In this document: in pieces, positions 54,306-63,405 of the stretch
How the letters are laid out: every line of letters starts with the position of its first letter
Position numbering within the stretch: position 1 is the first letter of the stretch
DNA from: Anaerolineales bacterium
Lineage (GTDB): Bacteria > Chloroflexota > Anaerolineae > 4572-78 > J111
Assembly (NCBI GenBank): GCA_015075405.1
Contig: JABTUK010000005.1
Span: 813,747-877,746 of the forward strand
DNA: 64,000 nucleotides
Reading direction: 5' to 3'
The notes under the pieces: generated by a model
What the model was told of the DNA's origin: nothing
The model's input: only the letters and a program-made list of their open reading frames with translations
Database searches by the model: none
Position numbers and translations under genes: made by a program

Positions 54306-54437
54306 ATGCAGCTTACCAAACGCCAGATGGCGGCCTGGCTGGCCGTGATGGGCCGGCGGCTGACGCGGTTCAAAACACCGCTCCGGCCGCTGGTCTTGTG
54401 GCTCTGGAAAAAGACAATCCATTTGCTCGAAGAATAG
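54306..54437 (+). CDS. Small basic/hydrophobic peptide, 43 aa
   Basis: AGGGGGAA lies before the ATG. The peptide has two hydrophobic stretches (MAAWLAVMG, LRPLVLWLWKK) with arginines between. It fits between the giant gene and the palindromic spacer. Could be a small membrane protein. Too short for recognition. Confidence 0.5.
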   Translation: MQLTKRQMAAWLAVMGRRLTRFKTPLRPLVLWLWKKTIHLLEE

Positions 54438-54469
54438 GCTTCCGTCCCCCAAGGGGAGGCGAAGCGCTC

Positions 54470-54487
54470 TATCCCCGAAGGGGGATA
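54470..54487. repeat. TATCCCC/GGGGATA palindrome
   Basis: TATCCCCGAAGGGGGATA directly followed by the 16-bp palindrome and then the late promoter. Confidence 0.6.
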
Positions 54488-54491
54488 GGGA

Positions 54492-54507
54492 TTCCCCAAT
54501 TGGGGAA
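54492..54507. repeat. 16-bp palindrome TTCCCCAATTGGGGAA, copy 10
   Basis: Just upstream of the late-type promoter of the next operon. Extended here to GGATTCCCC...GGGGAATCC. Confidence 0.85.
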
Positions 54508-54511
54508 TCCC

Positions 54512-54540
54512 TTAATTTTCAACCGCTTCTTTGCTACAGT
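54512..54540 (+). promoter_or_regulatory. Late-type promoter before the tail-tip genes
   Basis: TTAATT, TTTCAA, 12 bases, TACAGT at 54535-54540. About 26 bases of leader before the GTG start. Confidence 0.55.
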
Positions 54541-54566
54541 GAGGGTATCCGAAGGACTATCTTTTT

Positions 54567-54986
54567 GTGGATTACATCACCCTTGACGGCAAGAAGTACA
54601 AAGTCTCCGACCTGGATGACGCTTCATGGAAACCCACCTGGAAGCGCCAGAAAAAGTACGGCGTTGGCCTGAGCGGCAAGACGATCATCCAAGATTTTAC
54701 CCGTCCAGACGGATCGGGCGGCGAGCGCCTGCCGCGCGAGTGGAGCCTAATGCTCCGCGTCTTTATCTCGACCCCTTTCCCTGACAATACCTGGGGAACT
54801 TTTGCCGATCTCCTGGCCGCGTCGAACAAAGCCAGCGTGACCTACATCGAACATGACGGGACGACAACCCACACCGTCGGCATCCTCAAGCCGGTCATCC
54901 CCCGCCCGCGCGTTGGGGCTAACGTTTTGGGCGAATGCTGGGGTATCTTCTTCGTGCCGGTCAATATGGTCAAAGTGTACGGATGA
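54567..54986 (+). CDS. Tail protein (distal-tail-like), 139 aa
   Basis: GTG start with GAAGGA upstream. A compact strand-rich protein (YITLDGKKYKVSDLDD, WSLMLRVFIS) directly before the tail hub, where distal tail proteins lie. The stop overlaps the next ATG (ATGA). No family match beyond position and fold type. Confidence 0.55.
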   Translation: MDYITLDGKKYKVSDLDDASWKPTWKRQKKYGVGLSGKTIIQDFTRPDGSGGERLPREWSLMLRVFISTPFPDNTWGTFADLLAASNKASVTYIEHDGTTTHTVGILKPVIPRPRVGANVLGECWGIFFVPVNMVKVYG

Positions 54987-57900
54987 CCATCACCCTCTCC
55001 CCCACCCTGACGACTGAAATGGGATCCCTGTCCCGCCGGCATGCGTCTAAGGCGACGGTGGAAAGATGGCTGCCTGAATGGACGCCCCTTGTCTCCGGCC
55101 TATCGGCCCTCAAATACGAGCAGTACGCGCATGGCCATGCGGCCTGTGAGGCGGCTAACGCCAACGGGAGTGGCGAGGATGTGCTATTTCGCGCCCGCTC
55201 CGGCTCGTGGAGTGACCCTTTTGACGGGGTGCTTTACATCGCCGTGATCAAAGGGACCGACCTGGATGACCCGACCACTTGGGAGTCCAAGTGGGTCAAC
55301 ACCGGCCAGGGCGGCCTGATGCGCCCGGCCTGGTACAACAATGTCGAATCTATCCCGGCCTCCAACGGCGGCTCGATTGCCGTAGCCTGGAACGCAGTTG
55401 GCTCGTTTTTTCGGGTCTTTTTCTGCCACGCCAATGGCAACCTCTATTACCGCGATTATAACACCAGCGGCGGGCTGGTCACCGGCACAACCTTAGTCGC
55501 CAGCCTGGGAACCGACACCTACAGTATGGCCTCGATGCAGATCGCCAGTTGCGCCTGGAACGAGGTCTTTGTCCTCCGGACGGAATTGATCGAAGCCAGC
55601 CAGGCGTCATGGCACAAACCTATCTACGGCTCGACCATCCACCGCCTAAGCTGGACCGGCTCGGCCTGGACTGACTGGCCGGCTTTTCCCTTCACCTACC
55701 AGCACGAGGCGGCCCTGGTGCGCGACAGCCAGCTCACCTACGGCGCTGCTCCCAACGAGTGGGGCGCAGCCTCGGCGCAGAAGATCATCGCCCAATGGGG
55801 CAAACGGCCCTGTGGCGGCCTGGCCGCCAATGACCTGGGCGATAACCGAGTGGTGGTTAGCGCTGGCTTCACTTTCTGGCGCAGGTATGGCTACGACACG
55901 CACAACCAGGGCATCCTGACCTACATTTACGACCGGAGCAACGGCCAGTGGGAGCGCGGCGTCGAGACGGATATCTCCGATTACGTGGACGAGCGCCTGG
56001 ACTATGCCGTGTTCGCCCGCGGCTCCAAGATAGATGGCAAAAATGTGTTGGTCTGGAGTAGATACGTCGAACCCTCCGACTACGATCAACTGGAAGCCTC
56101 GCTGAGCCTGCCGCGGGTGCGCGAAGTCGTTTATGCGGTCTTTGATTCGACCGGCAAGACGTTGACCCAATACGAGTACCTGGGCGATCCCGGCGACCTG
56201 ACCTGCGCCTCGCTGGTGGCCCTCAACCACGCTGGGCAAAAATACCTGTACGCGTTGGGCTGGCGCGCGGTTTACCAGTCGCCCCCGGCGGCGCTGCTTT
56301 GCACCGTGCCCAGCCCAACCGACCTGGAACTGTACTGCGACGGCTGGAAGGTGACGGCCAACAACCGCTATGGCATGGACGTGGACCTGGACGTGGCCGA
56401 TGCCAGTATTTTGTTTCAGGAGGATAGCCCGCTTGGAGCCGGCCACCTGGTCAAAGTTTACGCCGGCACGCCGACGGAGCTGACCCAGATCGGGCAGGGC
56501 CGGGTGGACCTGATCACCCCTTCGCTCAGCCTGGAGCAAGAAACCCACCGGGCCAAAGTTGCGGCCCGGGCCGAGAAGGGGCTGCTCGACCCGCGCAGCG
56601 AGGAGTTGAGCGAGATTCTGCCTCAGAACACCCTGGAGATTGAGCCGGTTGACCCGATCATCCACATCGGCAACCACAAGGGTTATTGGGAGACGGTCAA
56701 GTTGGAATGGCCGGCCAAGTTCAGTGAGTTCAGCGGGATTTACAGCTCCTTGAATGGGCGGCTGGCTTACCGGCTGAAATCCTTCCCCTATGCCAACACC
56801 GGCGGCGACCAGGGTAAGGGCTATCCGGGGATGGTCTTGGACCAGCGCCCGCAGCATAAGGGGACATGGTGGAATGACGCCGCCTGGACCGACCTTAGCC
56901 CAATGGTGGACGGCTCAATCGAGGCCACCGTCCGCTTTGGCGACGTGGGCAACGCCGGAAACTTTCATTTTTGGGACCGGCGCAACCAGCACCTCTATAT
57001 CACCGTCGTCCGGTCGAACACTATGATCAACTCGCTGCAATGGCGCTTGAACAGCTACGGCGGGTCCGTTCAGAACCAACCCAAACAAATGGCCTGCGCC
57101 GCTTATTTGATGTGCCACGCTGCCGACATGGGCAAAAAATTCGCCTTTGTCTGGGAGGCTTCGACCGCCGCCAACACCACTTACAACAGCAACGACCAGG
57201 TGCCAAGCGACTGGATTGGCCGCTCCAAGCCGTTCAGCGCGTCGAGCCACACCGACGACACCTGGAAAAAAGAGAACTTTGACCGCTGTGATTTTTATCC
57301 GTACCCGTTGGGGAGTAATAAACTCTACCTGATCGAGTCGGACTATGACGACTCCGATCCTGACTGGCAGAAAAATAGCAAGTGGATTCACAAAGTTGTC
57401 GCCGGCGGGATTGACGCCACCGGCCTGACGCCGGGCTACCCGGCGGATTTGAAAATGGTGGTTCTGGGCGGGGTCATCACCTGCTTCTATCGCCCCACCC
57501 AGCGCGATGGGCAGGCCCCGGCCCAGTGGCAGTTTGCCTTCAGCTACAAAGCCGGGCGCTTTGGCGCGGGACGGTTTGGCTTTGGCGGGCGCGGCCACGC
57601 CGGCATCCAGTGGGACGATTACTACTACGCCTACGGGACCAGCAAGAATCCAACCGGGCGCAATCTCATTCCCAAATACGATAATTACGTTGATTTTTGG
57701 GACATCAAGGCGACCGATGCGGTCATGGATCGGCCCATGGAGGAAGTCTTGCGCCGGCGCTGCTGGCAAGGGTTCACCCCGACCGAATTTAGAAGCCTGG
57801 TCAGCGAAACCGCCGCTGTCGGGAATGGCTCATATCGAGCCTACGCGCCCCCGGTGGAGAACCTGACCATTGACTTCAAGATGTCGCTCTCGGCTATGGG

Positions 57901-58834
57901 CGGCGAGGGCGGAGTCATCTGCCGGGCGGTCAACCAGGCTGCACCGCTGAGCGGCACTCATGTGCGCCTGGGGCTGGTGGTGAATGGGGGATTGCCGGGT
58001 GCAGGCGGGGCTGTGACTTCCTACGTGGTCAAGCGGGTTTACAACTCAAGCGGCCAGGAAGTCACGACCGAACGGGAATACTCGCCCTTCCCGTTCTACC
58101 TGCACAACACATGGCCCTTGCCGATCCGGGTCACGGTCCGCGGCAATATCTATTCCATGTGGATTGCCGGCAGTTACGCCGGCCATTTCAGGGACAGCAC
58201 CGAGGGCGGGCTTTACTTTGGCCTGTACGCGCTAGGCGCGACCGCGACCTTCAGCCAGGTCTACGTGCCGGAGCTGTACGAGGTGCTGGAAAACTCTACC
58301 TTGGAGGTCAACCAAACCATCTTTGACGCGATCAAGTCCATGCTCGGCAAGCGCGCCCTCAAAGGCGTGTTTCAACCGAGCGGGGCGCTCAAGCTGAGTT
58401 ATTTCGAGACCCACGACACCGGCCCAACCTTCCAGGACACCCTCACCCAGTCAGCCGTCAGGCTGTCCGACCGCTTTTTCTCCATCGTCCGCGTGGACGG
58501 CGCTTACACCTGGGCGGTCTACGCCAGCGAGGTCCTGCTGAAGCTGGGCCGGCGCTTCATGCAGGCTTCTTTTCCCGACATTTTCCACCGCGAATTTTGC
58601 TACCGCGAGGCGCGCAACATTGCGATCCGCGCCGCCGAAGACCAAGTGCAAACCACCTTTGAAGGGCTGCCCGACTACCGGGTGCAGCCGGAAGATAAAA
58701 TCGAAATCTTTGTCGAACAACAGAATATCGCCGGTCATTACCTGGTGGATGACGTGAGTCACACCTTCCAGATGGACCAGGATGACCCGCAGGCCGGCAG
58801 CACCATTTCCACCCGCCGCTCGGTCATCATCTAA
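54983..58834 (+). CDS. Tail tip/hub protein, 1283 aa
   Basis: Starts at the ATGA overlap with the distal-tail-like gene. Long, strand-rich, with many W/Y and short repeats. The C-terminal region (DYRVQPEDKIEI, then GHYLVDDVSHTFQM and TISTRRSVII) resembles the end of phage tail hub proteins. The middle third may hold a jelly-roll or LamG-like carbohydrate-binding part. It would close the tail tip and carry the fibre. The hub call rests on position and its C-terminal pattern. Confidence 0.65.
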   Translation: MTITLSPTLTTEMGSLSRRHASKATVERWLPEWTPLVSGLSALKYEQYAHGHAACEAANANGSGEDVLFRARSGSWSDPFDGVLYIAVIKGTDLDDPTTWESKWVNTGQGGLMRPAWYNNVESIPASNGGSIAVAWNAVGSFFRVFFCHANGNLYYRDYNTSGGLVTGTTLVASLGTDTYSMASMQIASCAWNEVFVLRTELIEASQASWHKPIYGSTIHRLSWTGSAWTDWPAFPFTYQHEAALVRDSQLTYGAAPNEWGAASAQKIIAQWGKRPCGGLAANDLGDNRVVVSAGFTFWRRYGYDTHNQGILTYIYDRSNGQWERGVETDISDYVDERLDYAVFARGSKIDGKNVLVWSRYVEPSDYDQLEASLSLPRVREVVYAVFDSTGKTLTQYEYLGDPGDLTCASLVALNHAGQKYLYALGWRAVYQSPPAALLCTVPSPTDLELYCDGWKVTANNRYGMDVDLDVADASILFQEDSPLGAGHLVKVYAGTPTELTQIGQGRVDLITPSLSLEQETHRAKVAARAEKGLLDPRSEELSEILPQNTLEIEPVDPIIHIGNHKGYWETVKLEWPAKFSEFSGIYSSLNGRLAYRLKSFPYANTGGDQGKGYPGMVLDQRPQHKGTWWNDAAWTDLSPMVDGSIEATVRFGDVGNAGNFHFWDRRNQHLYITVVRSNTMINSLQWRLNSYGGSVQNQPKQMACAAYLMCHAADMGKKFAFVWEASTAANTTYNSNDQVPSDWIGRSKPFSASSHTDDTWKKENFDRCDFYPYPLGSNKLYLIESDYDDSDPDWQKNSKWIHKVVAGGIDATGLTPGYPADLKMVVLGGVITCFYRPTQRDGQAPAQWQFAFSYKAGRFGAGRFGFGGRGHAGIQWDDYYYAYGTSKNPTGRNLIPKYDNYVDFWDIKATDAVMDRPMEEVLRRRCWQGFTPTEFRSLVSETAAVGNGSYRAYAPPVENLTIDFKMSLSAMGGEGGVICRAVNQAAPLSGTHVRLGLVVNGGLPGAGGAVTSYVVKRVYNSSGQEVTTEREYSPFPFYLHNTWPLPIRVTVRGNIYSMWIAGSYAGHFRDSTEGGLYFGLYALGATATFSQVYVPELYEVLENSTLEVNQTIFDAIKSMLGKRALKGVFQPSGALKLSYFETHDTGPTFQDTLTQSAVRLSDRFFSIVRVDGAYTWAVYASEVLLKLGRRFMQASFPDIFHREFCYREARNIAIRAAEDQVQTTFEGLPDYRVQPEDKIEIFVEQQNIAGHYLVDDVSHTFQMDQDDPQAGSTISTRRSVII

Positions 58835-58912
58835 AGGATGAAGGCGGAAGGCGGAAGGCGGAAAGGAAGAAATATTCTTTATTTCATCCTTCATCCTTCA
58901 TCCTTTCTTTTC
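58834..58912. repeat. Inverted repeat with GGCGGAAGG and CATCCTT arrays
   Basis: AAAGGATGAAGGCGGAAGGC arm followed by TTTCATCCTTCATCCTTCAT arm, between the hub and fibre genes. Related to 41453. Confidence 0.55.
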
Positions 58913-58915
58913 CCC

Positions 58916-58944
58916 TTCACTTTCAACCCAAAACCCCTCATACT
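58916..58944 (+). promoter_or_regulatory. Late-type promoter before the fibre gene
   Basis: TTCACT, TTTCAA at 58921-58926, 12 bases, CATACT at 58939-58944. Confidence 0.5.
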
Positions 58945-58961
58945 CGAAGGAGCAAAACCCA

Positions 58962-61900
58962 ATGTTTCGACCTGTTTCGTTTCTCTTAACCGTTGTCGTC
59001 TTATTCACCCAGCTCAACCTAGCCGCGTTTCTGCCGCAAACGGCAGCCGCGCCGTGCGGTGAGCCATCCAAAATCTATCTACCAATCGTTATGGCACAAC
59101 CTACCATTCTCGAAAATCTTGAAGAAATCATGCGGGCCGATGCCGCGTTCCCTTACGACGCGATCATCACCCAGGTCTTTACCAACACGGTTAACGTCAA
59201 GCCCATCGGCTCGCGGACCATTATCCGCGACGTGGCCTTAAGCGATGGCATTAAAGCCGAAGATTTGCGGCCGGGCTATCCGGTCCGGCTGGGCCACACC
59301 GTCAGCAAAGTCACGGTCGAAGCTTATTTCGAGCAGTTTGCCGATCCGGAGAGCGTCAATTACGCCGGCCTGGGCATGAAGATGCCCGGCAAGCCGACCG
59401 TCGCTGTTCGCGCGACCGCCAGCGGCTGGGTCATCACCTGGCCGGCTGTTCCCAACGCCACCCGCTATTTGGTCTACACCAACAATACGCCCGACGGCGA
59501 CGCGCCGGAACTGCTGGCTACTTTGCCCGCGACCACCCTGAACTACACGGCGACCTATAACGCCATCGAAGAACCGTTTCGCTATTTCGCCGTGCAAGCC
59601 TGCAATGGGTTGCTGGAAGGGGACGTTAGCAACTGGATCACCGACGAAACGCCGCCGGCGAACCCGGCCTGGGTCAGCGACACTTTCCAGGCTGATGGAC
59701 ACCATCTCAAGTGGAGTCATCCTGCGCCCAGCGACGTTGAGGAGTACATTGTTTTCCGCAACACCTCGGCCAGCGACGCCGGCTCCATTGAAGTGGGCCG
59801 AACCAACAAGCTGGAACTCATCGCCCCTTACACGAGTGAGGGCGATTGGTTTGGGGTGCAGGCGGTAGATTACTCAGGGCTGAATAAATCGGCCATCGTC
59901 TGGACCGGCCAGGCGTATGACCCAACCCCGGCCATCCCCGGCTCTCCCCTGGCGCAAATGGCCGAGTTAGGCGGTTTCGTCATTACCTGGAGCGCCGTTC
60001 CCAACGTGCTGCGCTATGAAGTCCAGGGCGCAGCCGACAGCAGCGGGACTGGCGCGGCGATGAAGTGGCAGGGTGTGGCCCTAACTACACCCACCCTGGC
60101 CGAAAGCGGGGTGAGTTGGTTCAGGGTGCGGGCGGTGGGCTACGACGAAAGTGATGCCGGCTGGACCGCCTGGATGACCGACTCGAATCCGCCCCCGCAG
60201 CCAGCGCTACAGGTCAGCGGTGGGGAGTTATCGGTGATCCTGAGCCTGGAAAGCGCCGACCCGTCTCATAAAGCGGTGGGCTTCAGCCACTATGTCCTGG
60301 AACGGGCTGACGACAGCGGCGGGGGTGGGGCAACGGTGTTAGATGACCATGCCCTATTTGCCGCGTTTCCCCAGGTCATCAGCCAGGCCAGCGGGGTGAT
60401 TAAATACTTCCGGCTGACGCCCTACGATTGGGCCGGCAACGCCGGCACGCCGACCAGTTGGATTTCAGGCAAACCCATCACGGCGGGAGCCTCAGACCAA
60501 ACTATTCAGGACAAGTTTGACGGCTACGGCGGCACAACCATCACCCCGATTGAAACCCTGTACTGGTTGAGCGTCCACGATATGCGGGCCAACGACGCCT
60601 CGATGGGCTGGTGGGATAGCTGGTTTATGACCACCCCGGCCCCGCGCAGTTCGACGACCCTGATTGATGGGGATGCCTCGCTACACCTGGTTTCCGATGC
60701 GGCCTATGGCAACAGCGATGCCGCTTATCTGTTCAAGCAAGGCGGGGCCGGAAGCTGGGACTTTTCAGCGGACAATCGCTTCACGGATGATGACTATGTG
60801 CTGCTGGCCGTCTATGTCAGCAACGCCGCGACCCTGACCTCGATCACCTTATCTTTTGATGTGGCGACCGATGGCGGGTTGAGCAAGACCCTTAGCAGCG
60901 GCTTTGTCACCGGCTGGAATTACCTCAAGTTCAAGAAGTCGGAGTTTGCGCCCTGGGGCGACCCGGTTGCCTGGTCCTACATCGTCAACATCACCATCCG
61001 GGCGCAGTTCAACACAGCCACCGGCTCGCCCTACGTGGACGTGGACGATTTGAGAATCGTCAAAGCTCACCCCGATGATCCCAACCGGACCAGCGACGTG
61101 GGCAAAGCCTGGGAGTTCAGTGCCTCGACCGGGACGGACACCGGCCAGTGGCACATCTACCCCGGCAACCGCAGCGGCGAGCCAGGCAAGCCGTTCTCGC
61201 TGGGGCAGATCAATCAAGTTGCTTCACCGACCGCCTGGTATCTGGCTCATAAACCCAGCGGGACGGTAGACATCTGGAAGGGGACGATTCAGGCCGGCAT
61301 CCAGCACAAGTACAACGGCAAGAGCGGCCTGGCTTTCTACATCAAGGACGCTACCCCCGGCCAGTGGACCATGTACGCGGTGGAAGCTGACAATGTGGCC
61401 GATAGCGTGACCCTGGTCAAGTGGGTGAATGGCACCCGCACCGTTTTAGGAACAGGGACGCTGACGCCGTTCATCTCCGGTAATACAGCCACGCCGGTCT
61501 GGATTGGTGCGGACTTCCGCGAGTACGACAGCGACGGCGGGCGGATCAAAGTTTTTGCCTCGACCACTGAAGGGAACTTGATGCAGGCAGCCAGCCTGAG
61601 AATTACCGTTCAGGACACTGAGCTCGGCAGCGGCGGCAATGTGGGCTTGCTGTCCAACCAAACCAACGGGCGTTTTGTCAACTTCACGGCTGGCTCACCG
61701 GCTCACGCCGAAGTCGCCGACGTGGCCAAGTCGCTCGATGGCCCGATCATCGCCGGCCCGACGCGGCGGGTCCATTTTGACCTGGCCCTCAACCGCTTCC
61801 GCTACACCGATGATGGTGCAGCCTTTGGCGAACTGTCCGTTGTCGCCGACGCCAACAAGGTAGACAAAATCTCTACTAATCGGCCCGGTGTGACCCGGCT

Positions 61901-62480
61901 CTACCGGAACGACAACGACAGCAGCTATAATGTGCAAACCTTTTGGGATGGCTCGCGCTGGGTGCTGCAAGGTTACGTGGGCGATTCGACCTATCACGCC
62001 CCCTGCCGGGTCGCCTACGCTGACAATGCCGGCGCGTTGAGTGGTTACAGCCGCTACCAGATGATGGGCACCGGCTGCACCGTCTACCGCTCCTCTAACC
62101 TGGCCCTGAGCGCCAGCACGTGGACCGCCGTAAGCTTCTCGGCCCTATATCAAAGCACCGACAACCTCTGGAACGGGGGGACGCGCCTGACGGCCAACCG
62201 GACCGGCTGGCACCTCATGTTTGCCCAGGCCAACCTGGACACCACCGGCAACAGCGCCAATAACGGTCTGCGCATTCTGATAGATGGCGGCTCGGTCATC
62301 TGCCAGGTGAACGAGCGCAAGACGGCCGACACCGGCAACACCCCCATAAACCTCTTTGCCATGCGCTATATGTACAACGGCCAATTTATTGAGATGTACG
62401 CCCTGGTCGGGGCGGCGGGGTCCATAGACATGGCCTCGATCCCCTGCGTTATGGGCCTGATCTGCCTGGAGACGGCTTAA
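58962..62480 (+). CDS. Tail fibre/receptor-binding protein with signal peptide
   Basis: 1172 aa. GAAGGAG lies 9 bases before the ATG. Residues 1-30 look like a Sec signal (FRPVSFLLTVVVLFTQLNLAAFLP, in parts, cut after TAAA). This is followed by KIYLPIVMA, a motif I know from secreted Chloroflexota proteins. Next come several fibronectin-III-like repeats (about 145-420), strand-rich LamG/CBM-like sequence (about 720-930) and a C-terminal C1q-like jelly roll (ends IPCVMGLICLETA). Probably binds the host surface. An internal start at 59091 (MAQPTILENL) would give a form without signal. Confidence 0.7.
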   Translation: MFRPVSFLLTVVVLFTQLNLAAFLPQTAAAPCGEPSKIYLPIVMAQPTILENLEEIMRADAAFPYDAIITQVFTNTVNVKPIGSRTIIRDVALSDGIKAEDLRPGYPVRLGHTVSKVTVEAYFEQFADPESVNYAGLGMKMPGKPTVAVRATASGWVITWPAVPNATRYLVYTNNTPDGDAPELLATLPATTLNYTATYNAIEEPFRYFAVQACNGLLEGDVSNWITDETPPANPAWVSDTFQADGHHLKWSHPAPSDVEEYIVFRNTSASDAGSIEVGRTNKLELIAPYTSEGDWFGVQAVDYSGLNKSAIVWTGQAYDPTPAIPGSPLAQMAELGGFVITWSAVPNVLRYEVQGAADSSGTGAAMKWQGVALTTPTLAESGVSWFRVRAVGYDESDAGWTAWMTDSNPPPQPALQVSGGELSVILSLESADPSHKAVGFSHYVLERADDSGGGGATVLDDHALFAAFPQVISQASGVIKYFRLTPYDWAGNAGTPTSWISGKPITAGASDQTIQDKFDGYGGTTITPIETLYWLSVHDMRANDASMGWWDSWFMTTPAPRSSTTLIDGDASLHLVSDAAYGNSDAAYLFKQGGAGSWDFSADNRFTDDDYVLLAVYVSNAATLTSITLSFDVATDGGLSKTLSSGFVTGWNYLKFKKSEFAPWGDPVAWSYIVNITIRAQFNTATGSPYVDVDDLRIVKAHPDDPNRTSDVGKAWEFSASTGTDTGQWHIYPGNRSGEPGKPFSLGQINQVASPTAWYLAHKPSGTVDIWKGTIQAGIQHKYNGKSGLAFYIKDATPGQWTMYAVEADNVADSVTLVKWVNGTRTVLGTGTLTPFISGNTATPVWIGADFREYDSDGGRIKVFASTTEGNLMQAASLRITVQDTELGSGGNVGLLSNQTNGRFVNFTAGSPAHAEVADVAKSLDGPIIAGPTRRVHFDLALNRFRYTDDGAAFGELSVVADANKVDKISTNRPGVTRLYRNDNDSSYNVQTFWDGSRWVLQGYVGDSTYHAPCRVAYADNAGALSGYSRYQMMGTGCTVYRSSNLALSASTWTAVSFSALYQSTDNLWNGGTRLTANRTGWHLMFAQANLDTTGNSANNGLRILIDGGSVICQVNERKTADTGNTPINLFAMRYMYNGQFIEMYALVGAAGSIDMASIPCVMGLICLETA

Positions 62481-63107
62481 ATGACCGATTACTACACCCT
62501 CATCAAAACCAAATACCCGGAGGCTAGGGGGCCGTTTGAATCGGGCCAGAATTTCGAGCTGACCAGCGTCCCCGACGAGGTGGGAGTTTACCAGACCGTC
62601 ATTAGCCTCTGGACTTTAGCCGCTCCCCAGCCAACCCTGGCCGAACTGGACGAATATGCCGCCTCGCCTGAGTATCTGGCCGCGCGGGGGGCGAAGCTCA
62701 AGGCTGAGGCCGAGAAAACAGTGAATGACTGGGCCAATCAAGCGGTGATGGCGCTGAAAATCCTTGAGCCTGAACTGTTCTACGTGGCCATGGTCAGCAA
62801 CATTGCCTTTCGCCTGCTCGAATGGAACACGCTGGGCAAGCCGGAGGAAGTGGATGTGATGCGCTTCGTCGTCACCCACGCCGAGGCCCAGGCCTATTCG
62901 GAGACTTCCGCGCCGGGGATGACTCCGGCCGATCTGCTCCGGCTGCAAGAAAGCCGCTGGAACCAAATGCAGCAGGGCTTTGCCGCGATTGTTTACAAAC
63001 GCCGATTGGCTCTGGAAAAAATTAAGCTGGCTCCGGTGGATGAGAACCTGCCTGATGCTATGGCTGCGATCCTAGCCGAGTTGGAAACGGTGCAGACAAT
63101 CCCATAG
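62481..63107 (+). CDS. Hypothetical protein after the fibre, 208 aa
   Basis: ATG directly after the fibre stop. Starts with a fold-like strand segment, then long helices (LKAEAEKTVNDWANQAVMAL). Fibre-adjacent genes of this kind are often fibre chaperones or assembly proteins, but no family is recognised. Confidence 0.5.
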   Translation: MTDYYTLIKTKYPEARGPFESGQNFELTSVPDEVGVYQTVISLWTLAAPQPTLAELDEYAASPEYLAARGAKLKAEAEKTVNDWANQAVMALKILEPELFYVAMVSNIAFRLLEWNTLGKPEEVDVMRFVVTHAEAQAYSETSAPGMTPADLLRLQESRWNQMQQGFAAIVYKRRLALEKIKLAPVDENLPDAMAAILAELETVQTIP

Positions 63108-63160
63108 ATTCCGGTCGCCGCGCAAACAGAGCTAAAGGTGCAGCAAGATTGGGAGTGAAG

Positions 63161-63188
63161 CGGGTAGTCGCAATTGGCTACCCGTTTT
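63161..63188 (+). terminator. Intrinsic terminator of the virion operon
   Basis: CGGGTAG/CTACCCG stem with a 10-base loop, followed by TTTTTGATTTT on the plus strand. Confidence 0.7.
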
Positions 63189-63200
63189 TGATTTTGGGGG

Positions 63201-63229
63201 TTGTTCCAGAGGGGGAGTAGTGGTAAAAT
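63201..63229 (+). promoter_or_regulatory. Sigma70-type promoter of an RNA unit
   Basis: TTGTTC, exactly 17 bases, TAAAAT. It lies in the spacer between virion operon and the next gene. Confidence 0.55.
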
Positions 63230-63233
63230 TAAA

Positions 63234-63378
63234 TGGTCAAACAAAAGACCCCCGACTGGCAAAGGACAGGGGTCTTTGTGTATTTGCTTTGACCACGCAC
63301 AGGGCCTGGCCGAGCTGGATTGTTAGGCATATCTTAGCACGAAAGCGCGGCTTGGTCAAGGGCCGCGCTTTTTGTTTT
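63234..63378 (+). ncRNA. Candidate structured small RNA, about 140 nt
   Basis: An outer stem TGGTCAAA (63234-63241) pairs with TTTGACCA (63288-63295). Inside it AAAGACCCC pairs with GGGGTCTTT. The unit ends in a strong terminator. No good coding frame. No known family recognised. Confidence 0.5.
63342..63371 (+). terminator. Intrinsic terminator of the RNA unit
   Basis: An AAAGCGCGGC/GCCGCGCTTT stem followed by TTGTTTTT. Confidence 0.75.
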
Positions 63379-63405
63379 TAAGTGGAAATCGAAAAGGAGT
63401 ATCAC

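Noticed and set aside
2288..54507. CRISPR array from the repeated palindromes
   Set aside because: Copies are kilobases apart and irregularly spaced, with no spacers or cas genes.
55646..56857. 403-codon minus-strand frame in the hub gene
   Set aside because: Antisense to a well-supported tail gene. No start signal or motif.
63236..63292. 19-residue peptide in the RNA unit
   Set aside because: No ribosome site, and the codons coincide with the stems of the predicted RNA structure.
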